The notes: generated by a model not told the origin, from the letters alone. Shown: positions 33,967 to 43,903, numbered from the stretch's first letter. The stretch is DNA of 64,000 nucleotides from Shewanella psychromarinicola (GCF_003855155.1 NZ_CP034073.1:3782001-3846000); one strand, 5' to 3'. Translations and numbers: made by a program.

Positions 33967-34659
33967 CTGTTTGCCTCTTATCTATTGCCTAGCTATTGCC
34001 TACCTATAATGAATAGATTGGCTAATTTGTTGGATTATTTTGAGCTTTGGATTTGATCCAGTCAATCAGCTAGTCAGATCTTAATGTTAATAGGCTTCCA
34101 ACTAATGCAAATAATGCAATTAATGCAATTAATGCAATTAATGCAATTAATGCACTAAGGCCCATCCGCCTTTTACTATAAGACTCCAGCGTCTAAGAAC
34201 CCTAATGTCATCACAAACAAGCTTGGTAAACTGACCGCGATTCAAATCAACATCAAGCACTGATTGCCAATAATGCTAGCCAACAGTACAAAAAAGCACA
34301 CCTCAGCGTAACCGCTTTGGGTTAATTGTCGCCTATTAACGATGACAGTAACGAGACTAACAGACATGTACAGATCAATCGCCAGAAGCTTAATCATCAG
34401 TTTTACATGACAGATAAAACAGTTTCAAGATGACATTTTATCGCTAATCATCTCAAAAATAGCTGCAACTGTAATGATTACATGTAAAACCTTTTTATTT
34501 TTAACAACAAAATATCAACTTCATATTATCAACTATTAATCATTAAAAACGTAGACTTAAACTTTAAATGCTGATTTAAATCTTGTTTAGCAACATCTGT
34601 TTTATGATCTAGATCAAATAAACGCTTGATACTTAGAGCTCTAATCATTAGTATACTTA
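33967..34659. other. Intergenic region: tandem 9-mers and the leader of betI
   Basis: The left part has a short tandem array (34103-34154). From about 34241 it is the intact-copy equivalent of 29776-30190, the common bet leader. No gene is convincing; the shared small frame on the minus strand is conserved only as DNA. Confidence 0.6.
34103..34154. repeat. 9-bp tandem repeat array
   Basis: TAATGCAAT is repeated in perfect register (34112-34147), flanked by a TAATGCAAA and a partial TAATGCAC unit, for about 5.7 copies. The unit is non-coding here and too short for CRISPR. Confidence 0.9.
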
Positions 34660-34679
34660 TTAATTGAGCGTTCAATTAA
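34660..34679. promoter_or_regulatory. BetI operator
   Basis: TTAATTGAGCGTTCAATTAA is a near-perfect 20-bp palindrome (arms TTAATTGA/TCAATTAA) 31 bp upstream of the betI ATG. It has the ATTGAACGTTCAAT-type core known for BetI. Choline should relieve repression by BetI. Confidence 0.75.
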
Positions 34680-34710
34680 CAATTGTTAATACGGATAACG
34701 GACCCATTTT

Positions 34711-35307
34711 ATGTCAAGACCTATAATGAAAAACGTCAGACAACAACAGCTGATAGATGCCACGTTAATGTCTGTCGAACAACATGGGTTACAGAACACG
34801 ACGATTAATACTATTAGTGGATTAGCCGGAATGTCATCTGGGATCATCAGCCACTATTTTGGTGGAAAACAAGGGTTAATAGAAGCCACGCTAAAATTTC
34901 TGTTAGATGAATTGAAGCAAGCATTACTGGCCAGAACATCAGGCAAAACGTTAACCCCGATAGATCGGCTTTCAATGATTGTGGAAGCTAACTTTACTGA
35001 ATTACAACGTTCAGGCGGCGCGACAAAAACATGGTTAAGCTTCTGGTCCCAAGCGATGCACGATCCTGGACTCGCAAGGTTACAAAACATTAATAGTCAG
35101 CGGTTATACAGCAATCTGCTTTTTTCGTATAAACAACTGTTACCTAACATTGAAGCGGTCAATGCCGCTAAGCAAACTGCGGCAGTGATTGATGGTTTTT
35201 GGTTACGCAGTGCGCTGAGTGCCACCCCAATTGAAGATTTTAAACAAGCCCAAATTTTATCTAAAGCCTTTATAAAGGCTCTGATCGTGCACAACGGAGT
35301 AAATTGA
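34711..35307 (+). CDS. betI: Choline-responsive TetR repressor BetI
   Basis: A 198-residue TetR regulator. The N-terminal helix-turn-helix ([54 protein letters not shown]) and the C-terminal ligand domain with [35 protein letters not shown] match BetI. It represses glycine-betaine synthesis genes when choline is absent. It leads the operon betI-betB-betA, and its last base overlaps the betB start codon. A palindromic operator lies just upstream, consistent with autoregulation. A degenerate copy exists at 30224. Confidence 0.93.
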   Translation: MSRPIMKNVRQQQLIDATLMSVEQHGLQNTTINTISGLAGMSSGIISHYFGGKQGLIEATLKFLLDELKQALLARTSGKTLTPIDRLSMIVEANFTELQRSGGATKTWLSFWSQAMHDPGLARLQNINSQRLYSNLLFSYKQLLPNIEAVNAAKQTAAVIDGFWLRSALSATPIEDFKQAQILSKAFIKALIVHNGVN

Positions 35308-36773
35308 TGTCATCTAGAGTTATTTATCAAAATTATATTCATGGAAAATACCAGTCAAATGGCACTGGTGAAACATTTGAAGTAACAAATCCTGCTACAG
35401 GGGAAGTCAGCTATTTAGTTGAGGTGGCAACTGAGTCTGTGCAACAAGCCGCCATAGACAGCGCTAAAGTCGGTTTTGCGATTTGGTCGGCAATGGCCCC
35501 AATTGAACGTAGCCGCATTTTACTAAAAGCCGTTGCCCTACTTCGTGAACAAAATGATGAACTTGCCGCAGGTGAAGTACTCGATACTGGTAAACCATGG
35601 CAAGAAGCCTCAGTAGTCGATGTCGTTACTGGTGCCGACTCTATCGAGTTCTTTGCAGGTCTCGCCCCCAGTATTGAAGGTAATCAGCAACCTGTCGGCG
35701 CAGATTTTTATTACACTCGCCGTGAGCCATTAGGCATTTGTGCCGGTATTGGCGCATGGAACTACCCACTACAGATAGCTTGTTGGAAAGCCGCCCCTGC
35801 ACTTGCTTGCGGTAATGTGATGATTTTTAAGCCTTCAGAAGAAACCCCTCGCGGCGCAATGCGTTTAGCTGAAATCTTCACTCAAGCTGGCGTGCCGGAT
35901 GGCGTATTTAACGTTGTTCAAGGTGACGGTAGCGTCGGTGAATGGCTAACCACGAGTAAAGATATCGCTAAAGTATCTTTTACTGGCGAAGTGGGAACCG
36001 GTAAAAAGGTCATGGCAGCCGCCGCTGGCTCACTAAAATACGTGACCATGGAGCTGGGCGGTAAGTCGCCATTGATTATCTTTAACGATGCCGACGTTGA
36101 AAATGCAGTATCAGCTGCGATGTTAGCTAATTTTTATACTCAAGGCGAAGTCTGTACTAATGGTACTCGAGTCTTTGTGCAGCAAGATATTTATCCGCAA
36201 TTTATTCAACGCTTAAAAGAACGTACTGAGCAGAACATTATTTGCGGCGATCCAATGGACCCTAACACTAATTTCGGGGCATTGATCTCACGCGACCATC
36301 AACAAAAAGTACTTGACTACATTGATATCGGTAAAAAAGAAGGTGCTACCTTATTAACCGGTGGAACAGCATTACAGCCTGACAATGCCCCTAATGGTTT
36401 CTTTGTTGCCCCGACTATCTTTACTGATTGTACCGATAACATGACCTTGTCTAAAGAAGAAGTGTTTGGGCCGGTAATGTCGGTATTAACCTTTACTGAT
36501 GAAGACGAAGTGATCCGTCGAGCTAATAGCACTCATTTAGGTTTAGCGGCTGGCGTGTTTACTCAAGACATAACCCGTGCTCACAGAGTGATCCACCAAA
36601 TCCAAGCAGGCATTTGTTGGATTAATGCCTATGGCGCCTCCCCTGCAGAAATGCCTGTTGGTGGTTATAAAATGTCGGGGGTTGGCCGTGAAAATGGCGC
36701 TGAAACATTAAAGGCATACACCCAAATCAAAGCTGTTTACGTGGGTATGCAGTCACTTGAAAGCCCATTTTAA
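35307..36773 (+). CDS. betB: Betaine aldehyde dehydrogenase
   Basis: A 488-residue NAD(P)-dependent aldehyde dehydrogenase. It has [22 protein letters not shown], the cofactor loop [11 protein letters not shown], catalytic Glu in [11 protein letters not shown] and catalytic Cys in [11 protein letters not shown], all as in BetB. It oxidises betaine aldehyde to glycine betaine, the second step of osmoprotectant synthesis from choline. The ATG at 35307 follows GGAG and overlaps the betI stop; a TTG one codon earlier is unlikely. No counterpart survives in the left duplicate. Confidence 0.95.
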   Translation: MSSRVIYQNYIHGKYQSNGTGETFEVTNPATGEVSYLVEVATESVQQAAIDSAKVGFAIWSAMAPIERSRILLKAVALLREQNDELAAGEVLDTGKPWQEASVVDVVTGADSIEFFAGLAPSIEGNQQPVGADFYYTRREPLGICAGIGAWNYPLQIACWKAAPALACGNVMIFKPSEETPRGAMRLAEIFTQAGVPDGVFNVVQGDGSVGEWLTTSKDIAKVSFTGEVGTGKKVMAAAAGSLKYVTMELGGKSPLIIFNDADVENAVSAAMLANFYTQGEVCTNGTRVFVQQDIYPQFIQRLKERTEQNIICGDPMDPNTNFGALISRDHQQKVLDYIDIGKKEGATLLTGGTALQPDNAPNGFFVAPTIFTDCTDNMTLSKEEVFGPVMSVLTFTDEDEVIRRANSTHLGLAAGVFTQDITRAHRVIHQIQAGICWINAYGASPAEMPVGGYKMSGVGRENGAETLKAYTQIKAVYVGMQSLESPF

Positions 36774-36788
36774 GGAGTGACTAAACTA

Positions 36789-38471
36789 ATGACTCATCAA
36801 TATGATTATATTATTGTCGGCGCCGGTAGCGCAGGTTGTGTATTGGCTAACCGCTTAACTGAGAACCCAGACAATAAAGTATTAATTCTTGAAACCGGTG
36901 GTAGTGACAAGAGCATTTTTATTCAAATGCCAACGGCGCTATCTATCCCAATGAATACTAAAAAGTATGCCTGGCAGTTTGAAACCGAAGCCGAACCGTA
37001 TTTAGATAATCGTCGCATGCATTGCCCTCGCGGCAAAGTATTAGGCGGTTCATCATCGATTAATGGCATGGTTTACGTGCGTGGTCATGCTCGCGATTTT
37101 GACGAGTGGCAACAAAAAGGTGCAAAAGACTGGGATTATGCTCATTGCCTACCTTACTTTAAAAAAGCCGAAACATGGTCTTTTGGTGGTAATGAATATC
37201 GTGGTGATAAAGGCCCATTAGCGGTTAATAACGGCAATGAAATGAAAAACCCTTTATATCAAGCTTTTGTTGATGCAGGTGTCGATGCCGGCTATTTAGC
37301 AACCGATGATTACAATGCCAGTCAGCAAGAAGGTTTTGGTCCAATGCACATGACGGTTAAAAACGGCGTGCGTTGGTCTACGGCAAATGCCTACCTTCGC
37401 CCTGCAATGAAACGCCCTAATTTAACCGTGGTAACTCATGCTTTAGTGCACAAGGTTATCATGCAAGGTAAAACAGCTATCGGCGTTCGTTACGAGTGTA
37501 AAGGTCAGTTGATTGATATTAACTGCAATAAAGAAGTGGTGTTATCGGCCGGTTCAATTGGGTCGCCACATATTTTGCAGTTATCGGGTATTGGCGACGC
37601 CAGCACATTAGCTAGCGCAGGCATTGAGCAAGTACATCAATTACCCGGTGTTGGCCAGAATCTGCAGGATCACTTAGAGTTTTACTTTCAATTTAAGTGC
37701 TTAAAACCCATTTCGCTTAATGGCAAAATTGATCCATTAAACAAACTGTTTATTGGTGCTCGTTGGATTTTAGATAAGTCAGGTTTAGGCGCAACTAACC
37801 ATTTTGAATCTTGTGGCTTTATCCGTTCAAAAGCTGGCTTAGAGTGGCCAGATTTACAGTATCACTTCTTACCTGCTGCAATGCGCTATGACGGTAAAGA
37901 AGCTTTTGCGGGCCATGGTTTCCAAGTTCACATTGGTCACAATAAACCCAAAAGCCGTGGGACTGTCACTGTGGCATCAAATGATCCCAAGGTTGCTCCA
38001 CAAATTCAGTTCAATTATTTATCACACCAAGATGATATTGAAGCTTTTAGAGCTTGTGTTCGCTTAACCCGTGAAATCATCAATCAACCAGGTTTAGATG
38101 AGTATCGTGGTGAAGAAATCCAACCAAGCTTAGCGGTGCAAACCGATGAAGAAATTGATCGTTTTGTTAGAAGCTCAGTAGAAAGCGCATATCACCCTTC
38201 TTGCACATGCAAAATGGGCGAAGATGATATGGCTGTTGTCGATTCAGAAACTAAAGTTCACGGTATTAATGGTTTACGAGTGGTTGACTCGTCAATTTTT
38301 CCGACCATTCCTAATGGTAATTTGAACTCGCCGACCATCATGGTCGCCGAGCGCGCTGCCGATATTATTTTAGGTAACGAGCCGCTCGCGCCAAGTTTGT
38401 CAAACGTGACCATTGCCAAACAGTGGCAAACATCACAACGATTACAAGCCCCCAAACGTCAAGTTGATTAA
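36789..38471 (+). CDS. betA: Choline dehydrogenase
   Basis: A 560-residue GMC-family flavoprotein. The FAD-binding motif [18 protein letters not shown] is at residues 7-24, the GMC signature is [22 protein letters not shown], and the active-site region near the C-terminus contains HPSCTCKMG and [20 protein letters not shown]. It oxidises choline to betaine aldehyde at the inner membrane. I use the ATG at 36789 behind AAGGAG; the GTG at 36777 lies within that site. It follows betB by 15 bp. The last third is duplicated in the left chimera. Confidence 0.94.
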   Translation: MTHQYDYIIVGAGSAGCVLANRLTENPDNKVLILETGGSDKSIFIQMPTALSIPMNTKKYAWQFETEAEPYLDNRRMHCPRGKVLGGSSSINGMVYVRGHARDFDEWQQKGAKDWDYAHCLPYFKKAETWSFGGNEYRGDKGPLAVNNGNEMKNPLYQAFVDAGVDAGYLATDDYNASQQEGFGPMHMTVKNGVRWSTANAYLRPAMKRPNLTVVTHALVHKVIMQGKTAIGVRYECKGQLIDINCNKEVVLSAGSIGSPHILQLSGIGDASTLASAGIEQVHQLPGVGQNLQDHLEFYFQFKCLKPISLNGKIDPLNKLFIGARWILDKSGLGATNHFESCGFIRSKAGLEWPDLQYHFLPAAMRYDGKEAFAGHGFQVHIGHNKPKSRGTVTVASNDPKVAPQIQFNYLSHQDDIEAFRACVRLTREIINQPGLDEYRGEEIQPSLAVQTDEEIDRFVRSSVESAYHPSCTCKMGEDDMAVVDSETKVHGINGLRVVDSSIFPTIPNGNLNSPTIMVAERAADIILGNEPLAPSLSNVTIAKQWQTSQRLQAPKRQVD

Positions 38472-38706
38472 CACTAATTAGTCGATGTGTATTCATTAAT
38501 ACACATCGACAACGGGTTGATGGCCAACCTACATTTTTGTAAATGGCCTATTTAGCTAAGTTCAATCTATCAGGGTTTAACTATCGTCAACACGATACTT
38601 AAGGCTTGAGGGTTTTTGCCTTTAAAAATTGTTCTATGGCATAAGAAAACATACAACAAGGAGCCAACATTATGTTCGCACACACCCTTTATTCAGGAGT
38701 CAAATA

Positions 38707-39924
38707 ATGACTACCTGGTTATCAATAGGTATTTTATTTACGTTTATCGCTATCGCATTTGTGATTTATCGTTGGGGTAACATGCAGTGCGTTGGCGTCA
38801 CACCAGTGCGTAAGTTTACTTTTATTGCCATTTTGTTCACATCTGGACTTGATGTGGGTTTAATCATGTTTCCGTTAACTGAATTTGCCGGATATGCAGA
38901 TTTAGCCGCCAGTCCTGAATATGGATTTAGTAATCCGTTAGCGATTGAGTTTGGTTTTTGGGCCTGCTTAATTTGGGCATTTTATTTTCTAACGTGCTTC
39001 TACTTCTGTGTTATTGAACCAAGAGTAAAGTATTTTGAAATTCCATTAATTAAATTTATTAATAACATTGTCATTATTGGCACTTGTGCCTTTACCGCTT
39101 ACTTATTATTAACCAACTTACCCTGGTATTTGCCGCAATTAGGGGATGGTGAAACGATTGTTGGCAGCTTCTACTTAATAGTATTGATGGTCATTGCCGC
39201 CGCAGTGTATTCAAGCACCAGTATTCGCTATGTTCGTTATCTCAGTTTAGGCAGTACATGGTTGTTCCTAGGTTTGATTGCCATTATGTGGTGTGGTGCA
39301 TTTTTATCAGACGACTCAAGTGTGGGTGAGTTCTTTACCACATTTGCATTACTCGGTGACTACTTCGGTAATATCCATAACTTTGTGCTACCGATAAACG
39401 ATTACCATGAATTTTACCTGTTCTGGTGGTTTGCGTGGAGCATTATGATTGGTCAATTTACCGCACGTTTTGTTGGTGGAATGAAAACTTATCAAGTGTT
39501 AATCGCTATGATGGTGTTCCCTTCAATTCCAATTGCCATTTGGTTCACGGTACTTTACTACTACAGCGCAAACGGCATTGACACGTCAGGTTTCTATAAT
39601 CTTGCGATGGTGATTGTTGGCGTAACGTTTGTGATTAACTCACTCGATTCACTGGTACGTTTATACACTGACAACTTAAACCTAACGGTTGAACGTTTTG
39701 GTAAAATACCTTATATCGTCGGTAATGTTGTCGTACTGAGTGGTTTAACCTTGCTATTTAAATTGGATTTCCTACAAATTCAGTTGGTCGGCGCACTGGC
39801 TATTGGCTTGATATTAAGTTGTTTCGTATACATATTAAAATCACACTACCGTAATGTGGGAGATATTGAACGCTCTCCAAAAGAAAATAAAATCGATTTC
39901 ACTAAAATCGAATTAGCAGACTAA
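38707..39924 (+). CDS. BCCT-like transporter, right copy
   Basis: A 405-residue inner-membrane protein with about ten helices, paralogous to 31652-32869. It keeps the same TSGLDVGLIMFPLTEFAGY stretch and the WWFAWSIMIGQFTARFVGGMKTYQV box that recall the Gly motif and Trp box of betaine/choline transporters. The C-terminus after the last helix is short and charged (SPKENKIDF). The ATG at 38707 has AGGAG upstream; a longer frame from 38629 lacks a site. It follows betA after 235 bp of leader also present in the left copy, so it may have its own promoter. Import of choline for BetAB is the likely role, although the family match is remote. Confidence 0.8.
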   Translation: MTTWLSIGILFTFIAIAFVIYRWGNMQCVGVTPVRKFTFIAILFTSGLDVGLIMFPLTEFAGYADLAASPEYGFSNPLAIEFGFWACLIWAFYFLTCFYFCVIEPRVKYFEIPLIKFINNIVIIGTCAFTAYLLLTNLPWYLPQLGDGETIVGSFYLIVLMVIAAAVYSSTSIRYVRYLSLGSTWLFLGLIAIMWCGAFLSDDSSVGEFFTTFALLGDYFGNIHNFVLPINDYHEFYLFWWFAWSIMIGQFTARFVGGMKTYQVLIAMMVFPSIPIAIWFTVLYYYSANGIDTSGFYNLAMVIVGVTFVINSLDSLVRLYTDNLNLTVERFGKIPYIVGNVVVLSGLTLLFKLDFLQIQLVGALAIGLILSCFVYILKSHYRNVGDIERSPKENKIDFTKIELAD

Positions 39925-39949
39925 ACAAATAATAATAATCCAAGGAATA

Positions 39950-40660
39950 ATGATGAATACGACAATAAAAAAGTTAGCTCTATTAAGCTTATTTGCTATA
40001 CCAACTACTGTTATGGCTGGTGAGTTAAGTACCACGGTTAATGCAACGTCTGACTATACCTTTAATGGTGTTAGCCAAACGGATAATGACCCTGCATTAC
40101 AAGCTAGCTTAGATTATGCTGCCAATGACGGTTGGTACGTTGGTGCATGGGCATCAAACGTCGACTTTGGCAGTGCTGATGACACTTGGTTAGAACTTGA
40201 TTTTTATGCAGGTAATTATGTTGAGTTAACTGACCGAGTCTCTGTTGATGCAGGTATCGCATATTACACTTACCATGGTGATAATGCCTCTGATGAATAT
40301 TACTACCCTGAGATATACACCAAATTTGGTTACGGCTCATCGCTTGGTCATACTGAATTGAACTTTTGGTATTCATGGGATTACTTTGGTGTTGATGCTG
40401 ACCATTACATCATGATGGTCGCACATACCTTTACCATTGCAGAAGGTCATGACATTCGTGTAAGCGTTGACCGCTCTACGTCGCAAGACGAAGATAAGTG
40501 GGCATGGGATGGTGACAAGTCTTACAACCATTACCGTGCAGAATACATGACTAGCTGGGAAGGTTTTGACTTCAATGTTGCTGCTGAAGATACCAGCATG
40601 AACAATGATGTAAGCGATTCTCGTGTAGTATTATCTGTATCACGAACTTTCACGCTATAA
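39950..40660 (+). CDS. TorF-family putative outer-membrane porin
   Basis: A 236-residue exported protein. The signal peptide ends at VMAGE (about 24). The mature part opens with LSTTVNATSDYTFNGVSQTDNDPALQASLDYA, the typical start of the TorF/Gcw_chp (TIGR02001) beta-barrel family, and alternates Tyr/Trp-rich strands to a final aromatic VSRTFTL, as in outer-membrane barrels. The second ATG (39953) aligns with the start of the pseudogene copy and may be the true start. It follows the transporter by 25 bp and probably forms the outer-membrane entry for the same substrate. A strong terminator follows. Confidence 0.85.
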   Translation: MMNTTIKKLALLSLFAIPTTVMAGELSTTVNATSDYTFNGVSQTDNDPALQASLDYAANDGWYVGAWASNVDFGSADDTWLELDFYAGNYVELTDRVSVDAGIAYYTYHGDNASDEYYYPEIYTKFGYGSSLGHTELNFWYSWDYFGVDADHYIMMVAHTFTIAEGHDIRVSVDRSTSQDEDKWAWDGDKSYNHYRAEYMTSWEGFDFNVAAEDTSMNNDVSDSRVVLSVSRTFTL

Positions 40661-40681
40661 ACTGTTATAATCAATAATAGC

Positions 40682-40719
40682 AAAACAGAATAATGTCTTT
40701 GACATTATTCTGTTTTTTA
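40682..40719 (+). terminator. Terminator of the bet/porin operon
   Basis: AAAACAGAATAATGTC (40682-40697) pairs perfectly with GACATTATTCTGTTTT (40701-40716) over a TTT loop and runs into a T-tract. Confidence 0.9.
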
Positions 40720-40792
40720 ATATTGAGCATGAGTAATAAGCAAAATTCTTCTCTCGTGCGGGGTCAATTATGAAGAGGAGAATAAGGGGATT

Positions 40793-41278
40793 ATGGAAAA
40801 ATACGAGCAGCTGTTAATTTCATTACGCCGGGTGATCAGAGCCATTGACATACACTCGCGCCAATTAAATAAACTATCCGGTCTAACTGGACCGCAATTA
40901 ATGGTAATACAAAAAGTTGATCAGCTTGAGGCGCCACTGGCTAAAAAAATTGCCCAAGAGATTAATTTAAGTGCAGCCACAGTGACGACCATTATTGACC
41001 GACTCGAAAAGCGTGGATTTGTAATTAGAACGCGCAGTGAAACTGACAAGCGTAAAGTTCACTTATCATTAAGTGAAGCAGGTAAAACACTGTTAAACAG
41101 TGCACCTAAACCATTGCAAGAACATTTTATTATGCGCTATCAGAATCTTGAAGAATGGGAACAAAGCCAATTATTGTCTGCAGTCGAACGTATTGCGACA
41201 ATGATGGATGCCAATGATATTGATGCGGCGCCTGTATTGTACGTCGGCCAAATTCAAGTAGAAGATCAACCTCAATAA
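40793..41278 (+). CDS. MarR-family regulator
   Basis: A 161-residue winged-helix regulator. The MarR core spans residues 20-110: LTGPQLMVIQKVDQ, the recognition helix INLSAATVTTIIDRLEKRGFVIRTRSETDKRKVHLSLSEAGKTLL with the conserved wing D-K-R, and dimerisation helices at both ends. It lies 132 bp after the porin gene, beyond its terminator, and has its own GGGG-containing leader with AGAGGAG. Similar regulators near choline/ectoine genes respond to osmolarity, so it may control the bet cluster, but that is inference from position only. Confidence 0.88.
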   Translation: MEKYEQLLISLRRVIRAIDIHSRQLNKLSGLTGPQLMVIQKVDQLEAPLAKKIAQEINLSAATVTTIIDRLEKRGFVIRTRSETDKRKVHLSLSEAGKTLLNSAPKPLQEHFIMRYQNLEEWEQSQLLSAVERIATMMDANDIDAAPVLYVGQIQVEDQPQ

Positions 41279-42093
41279 GTTCCCCCTTTCTTATCTATAG
41301 CGCGAGAACCATCTTGCGTTATAGGTATTGCAGCTGGCTAGCGTTTAATCTTAATATTTACCCCTTCGGTTGTCATGTGTTGTCATCTTTTTGAAAGCCA
41401 TACTGTTTCAACGTCTGCAGTGCAAATCATAGTAAATATCAGCCTAACACCAAATGCTCGATTAAAGCGAGATGGTCGGCACCATAGTCTAGAGAGAACT
41501 AAGAAAAGTGAATGGCTAATTTCGTGCATCGATCTATGCAGATATATCAACACTCAGCATTAGCCACATATTAGCCACAGAAAGACTCAAGCGCACAAAC
41601 ATTGATATTATTACTACCCAGAATATAAAAGACGTGACGACTTTAACGTTTCAATAAGCTTGCGACTAAAATTGTTACTCACTTTTTCATAAAACCGATT
41701 AGCCAAATACGCTAAATAACTTAACGTTCAAATCACCATCATCAGTATCTCATACTCGCTATTTACACTTTGGTTACAAGGCGCGTTGGGCTAGAAGTCT
41801 CATCAAAATTAACCAATATAAAATTGATGATGTAGGATCGGCTCATTTATCCTTTCTGCTTTACACGCTAATCAGTTAGAAAAATTGCACGATTAAAGCC
41901 TTTAAAGTCAAACTGGAGTCGTTTAGTATGAGATGAGTATGTATTCCTTTGTGCTTATAACAACATGGGAGTGGTAATTGAAAAAAGTCAATATTATCCA
42001 TGTGTTATAGAGAAGCTAGTGAGTCAACTTTTTTTACTGGTTGTGCTTTGGGGTATATTGGTAAATTTTAAAATTACATTTTGGAGAGAATCA
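41279..42093. other. Intergenic region before gldA
   Basis: I see no gene in 815 bp. The following frame is open from 41965, but that stretch has no ribosome site and does not match the family. Sequence is AT-rich without clear repeats or palindromes. Confidence 0.5.
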
Positions 42094-43194
42094 ATGTTAA
42101 CTGTTATGAGAGCCCCATCTCGATATGTTCAAGGTGCTAACGCTATTTTGGAACTGGAAAAACACGTTTCCTCGATAGGCACAAAGTTCTATGTTGTAGC
42201 CGATGAGTTTGTCATGAATATGACCAAGGAAAAAATAGAACAGGCCTTTGGTGGTGATACTTCAAAATTGGTATTTGAAGAATTTAATGGCCAAAGTTCC
42301 ATGACAGAAATTCGTCGTATCGAAGAATTACTTAAGATGAGCGGTTGTGATGCCATTATTGGGATAGGTGGAGGTAGAACATTTGATACCGTTAAGGCGG
42401 TTGGTCATTTTTCTAAAGTCTCAGTAATTATTGTACCAACCATAGCAGCAACTGATGCGCCATGTACTGCATTATCTGTTATTTATAATGATGAAGGAGA
42501 ATTTAGCGAATATCTTTTCTATCCTAAAAATCCTGATGTTGTTCTGGTCGATTCTACCATTATCGCAAAAGCACCCGTACGTTTTCTAGTAGCAGGAATG
42601 GGCGATGCGTTAGGAACCTATTTTGAGGCCAGAACTTGCTTAAATACAAAATCTGCCAACCTTGTTGCTGGTGCGGTATCTCAAGCCGGTTTTGCACTGT
42701 CTAAATTGTGTTATGAAATATTGCGTGATTATGGCTTAAAAGCCAAACTTGCCGTCGAAAATGACGCAGTAACACCTGCGGTTGAAAAAGTGTTGGAAGC
42801 CTGTACTTATCTCAGTGGTGTCGGCGCTGAAAACGGTGGTTTAGCTACGGCTCATTCTATCTATAATGGTTTCACTATTCTTAAGCAGTGTGAAAAGACC
42901 ATGCATGGTGAAATCGTGGCATTTGGCACATTGGTTCAATTGATCCTTGAAGATCAGCCAATGGAAGAAATTGAAAATGTGATCGATTTCTGTTTAACCG
43001 TCGGTTTACCCATTACGTTAAATCAGATTGGTTTAACAGATTACACCAGTGAAGAGTTGATGCGTGTTGCCCAAGCGGCTTGTAAGGAAGGAGAAACGAT
43101 CCACAACACCCAAGGCGGTGTGACCGTTACTGAAGTTTACAATGCTATTGTGACTGCCAATGCGATGGGTGAAGAGTATCTGCAATTAGCTTAA
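42094..43194 (+). CDS. gldA: Glycerol dehydrogenase
   Basis: A 366-residue member of the iron/zinc-dependent alcohol dehydrogenase family. It has the NAD-binding IIGIGGGRTFDTVKAV, PTIAATDAPCTALSVIY and metal ligands in GMGDALGTYFEA, TAHSIYNGF and KTMHGEIVAFG, in GldA order and at GldA length. It oxidises glycerol to dihydroxyacetone. I start at the ATG at 42094, preceded by GGAGAG; the longer frame adds 43 unconserved residues. It is monocistronic with a terminator at 43272. Confidence 0.92.
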   Translation: MLTVMRAPSRYVQGANAILELEKHVSSIGTKFYVVADEFVMNMTKEKIEQAFGGDTSKLVFEEFNGQSSMTEIRRIEELLKMSGCDAIIGIGGGRTFDTVKAVGHFSKVSVIIVPTIAATDAPCTALSVIYNDEGEFSEYLFYPKNPDVVLVDSTIIAKAPVRFLVAGMGDALGTYFEARTCLNTKSANLVAGAVSQAGFALSKLCYEILRDYGLKAKLAVENDAVTPAVEKVLEACTYLSGVGAENGGLATAHSIYNGFTILKQCEKTMHGEIVAFGTLVQLILEDQPMEEIENVIDFCLTVGLPITLNQIGLTDYTSEELMRVAQAACKEGETIHNTQGGVTVTEVYNAIVTANAMGEEYLQLA

Positions 43195-43271
43195 TTTTAT
43201 AAGGTAACTCCCCATCATTATAAACCGGCCGAGATGTTAATCTTTTAATGTTAGGTCCAAATTCCAAACAT

Positions 43272-43304
43272 AAAAAGCCCCAACTCATGTTGAGGCTTTT
43301 TTTT
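43272..43304. terminator. Bidirectional terminator (copy 1)
   Basis: AAAAAGCCCCAAC and GTTGAGGCTTTTTTTT pair with a short loop. It lies after gldA, and the same hairpin recurs at 43440-43471. Confidence 0.85.
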
Positions 43305-43331
43305 ACCACTTTCTATTACTAGAGATTATAA

Positions 43332-43350
43332 TGGTACCCGAGGCCGGACT
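43332..43350 (-). repeat. Remnant of a tRNA-Leu 3' end
   Basis: TGGTACCCGAGGCCGGACT is identical to the 3' end of the intact tRNA-Leu at 43498 (CCA and acceptor/T-arm on the minus strand). It is followed on that strand by a copy of the same terminator. No tRNA body is present. Confidence 0.8.
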
Positions 43351-43439
43351 ATTCTTGATAACAAAGAGTGGCACGCCTGATGCTTAACAAGAGTGAGATG
43401 GATGTTCATCTTTATTCTTTACAACTAAATTCAAGATGT

Positions 43440-43471
43440 AAAAAAGCCCCAACTAATGTTGAGGCTTTTTT
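43440..43471. terminator. Terminator of the tRNA operon (copy 2)
   Basis: AAAAAGCCCCAAC and GTTGAGGCTTTTT form the hairpin, about 27 bp beyond the tRNA-Leu gene on the minus strand; nearly identical to 43272-43304. Confidence 0.85.
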
Positions 43472-43497
43472 ACACCATACTTACGTATGTAAATGAT

Positions 43498-43582
43498 GGT
43501 ACCCGAGGCCGGACTTGAACCGGCACGCTTATTCAGCGAGGGATTTTAAATCCCTTGTGTCTACCGATTCCACCACTCGGGC
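43498..43582 (-). tRNA. tRNA-Leu (UAA)
   Basis: 85 nt with encoded CCA. On the minus strand it starts GCCCGAGTGGTGGAATCGGT, the anticodon loop is TTTAAAA within GGGAT/ATCCC pairing, a class II variable arm is present, and the T-arm GGTTCAAGTCC is intact. Close to E. coli tRNA-Leu(UAA). Confidence 0.96.
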
Positions 43583-43631
43583 AAAGTGTTGTTTTAACCG
43601 TTACTAAAAGTAACCATTAAACGCAATATTG

Positions 43632-43705
43632 TGGAGGCGCAACCCGGAGTCGAACCGAGATAGGCGGATTTGCAATCCGCAGCATAGCCATTCTGCCATC
43701 GCGCC
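43632..43705 (-). tRNA. tRNA-Cys (GCA)
   Basis: 74 nt with encoded CCA. Minus strand begins GGCGCGATGGCAGAATGGC; anticodon GCA lies in CGGATTGCAAATCCG; the T-arm reads GGTTCGACTCC. Middle gene of a Gly-Cys-Leu cluster. Confidence 0.96.
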
Positions 43706-43746
43706 ATGCTTTAACCAATTTCATCTCTATCGGATGAGAAAGAAAT

Positions 43747-43822
43747 TGGAGCGACATATCGGGTTCGAACCGATGACCTATACCTTGGCAAGGTATCGCT
43801 CTACCAACTGAGCTAATGTCGC
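43747..43822 (-). tRNA. tRNA-Gly (GCC)
   Basis: 76 nt with encoded CCA. Minus strand begins GCGACATTAGCTCAGTTGG; anticodon GCC lies in ATACCTTGCCAAGGTAT; T-arm GGTTCGAACCC. First gene of the cluster. Confidence 0.96.
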
Positions 43823-43859
43823 ATATCTAACGCTTTAACGTTTCATTAATACTGCAGAA

Positions 43860-43903
43860 AAGGTATCGGCTTTCAACCTGTATCAACTGAACTAATGTCA
43901 CAT
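43860..43903 (-). repeat. Decayed tRNA-Gly 5' half
   Basis: AAGGTATCG...CAACTGAACTAATGTCACA resembles the anticodon-to-acceptor half of the intact tRNA-Gly (43790-43823) with several substitutions and small insertions. It lies just upstream on the same strand and is followed by a similar CTTTAACG context, so it is a relic of a former tandem copy. Confidence 0.7.

Larger units (their letters stand above)
34241..40325 (+). repeat. Right (complete) copy of the bet-cluster duplication
   Basis: Homologous to 29776-33285 from the leader to the middle of the porin gene. It retains betB, full betA and an intact porin, so it represents the ancestral arrangement. Confidence 0.85.

Noticed and set aside
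34103..34154. CRISPR array
   Set aside because: The unit is only 9 bp with no spacers, and no cas genes are present.
41375..41563. A 62-codon open frame after the MarR gene
   Set aside because: No ribosome site, no coding bias and no recognisable family; treated as intergenic.
43332..43582. Genomic island or prophage integrated at tRNA-Leu
   Set aside because: Only about 150 bp separate the intact gene from the 3' copy, no integrase is present, and the terminator is duplicated too, so loss of a tandem tRNA copy is simpler.
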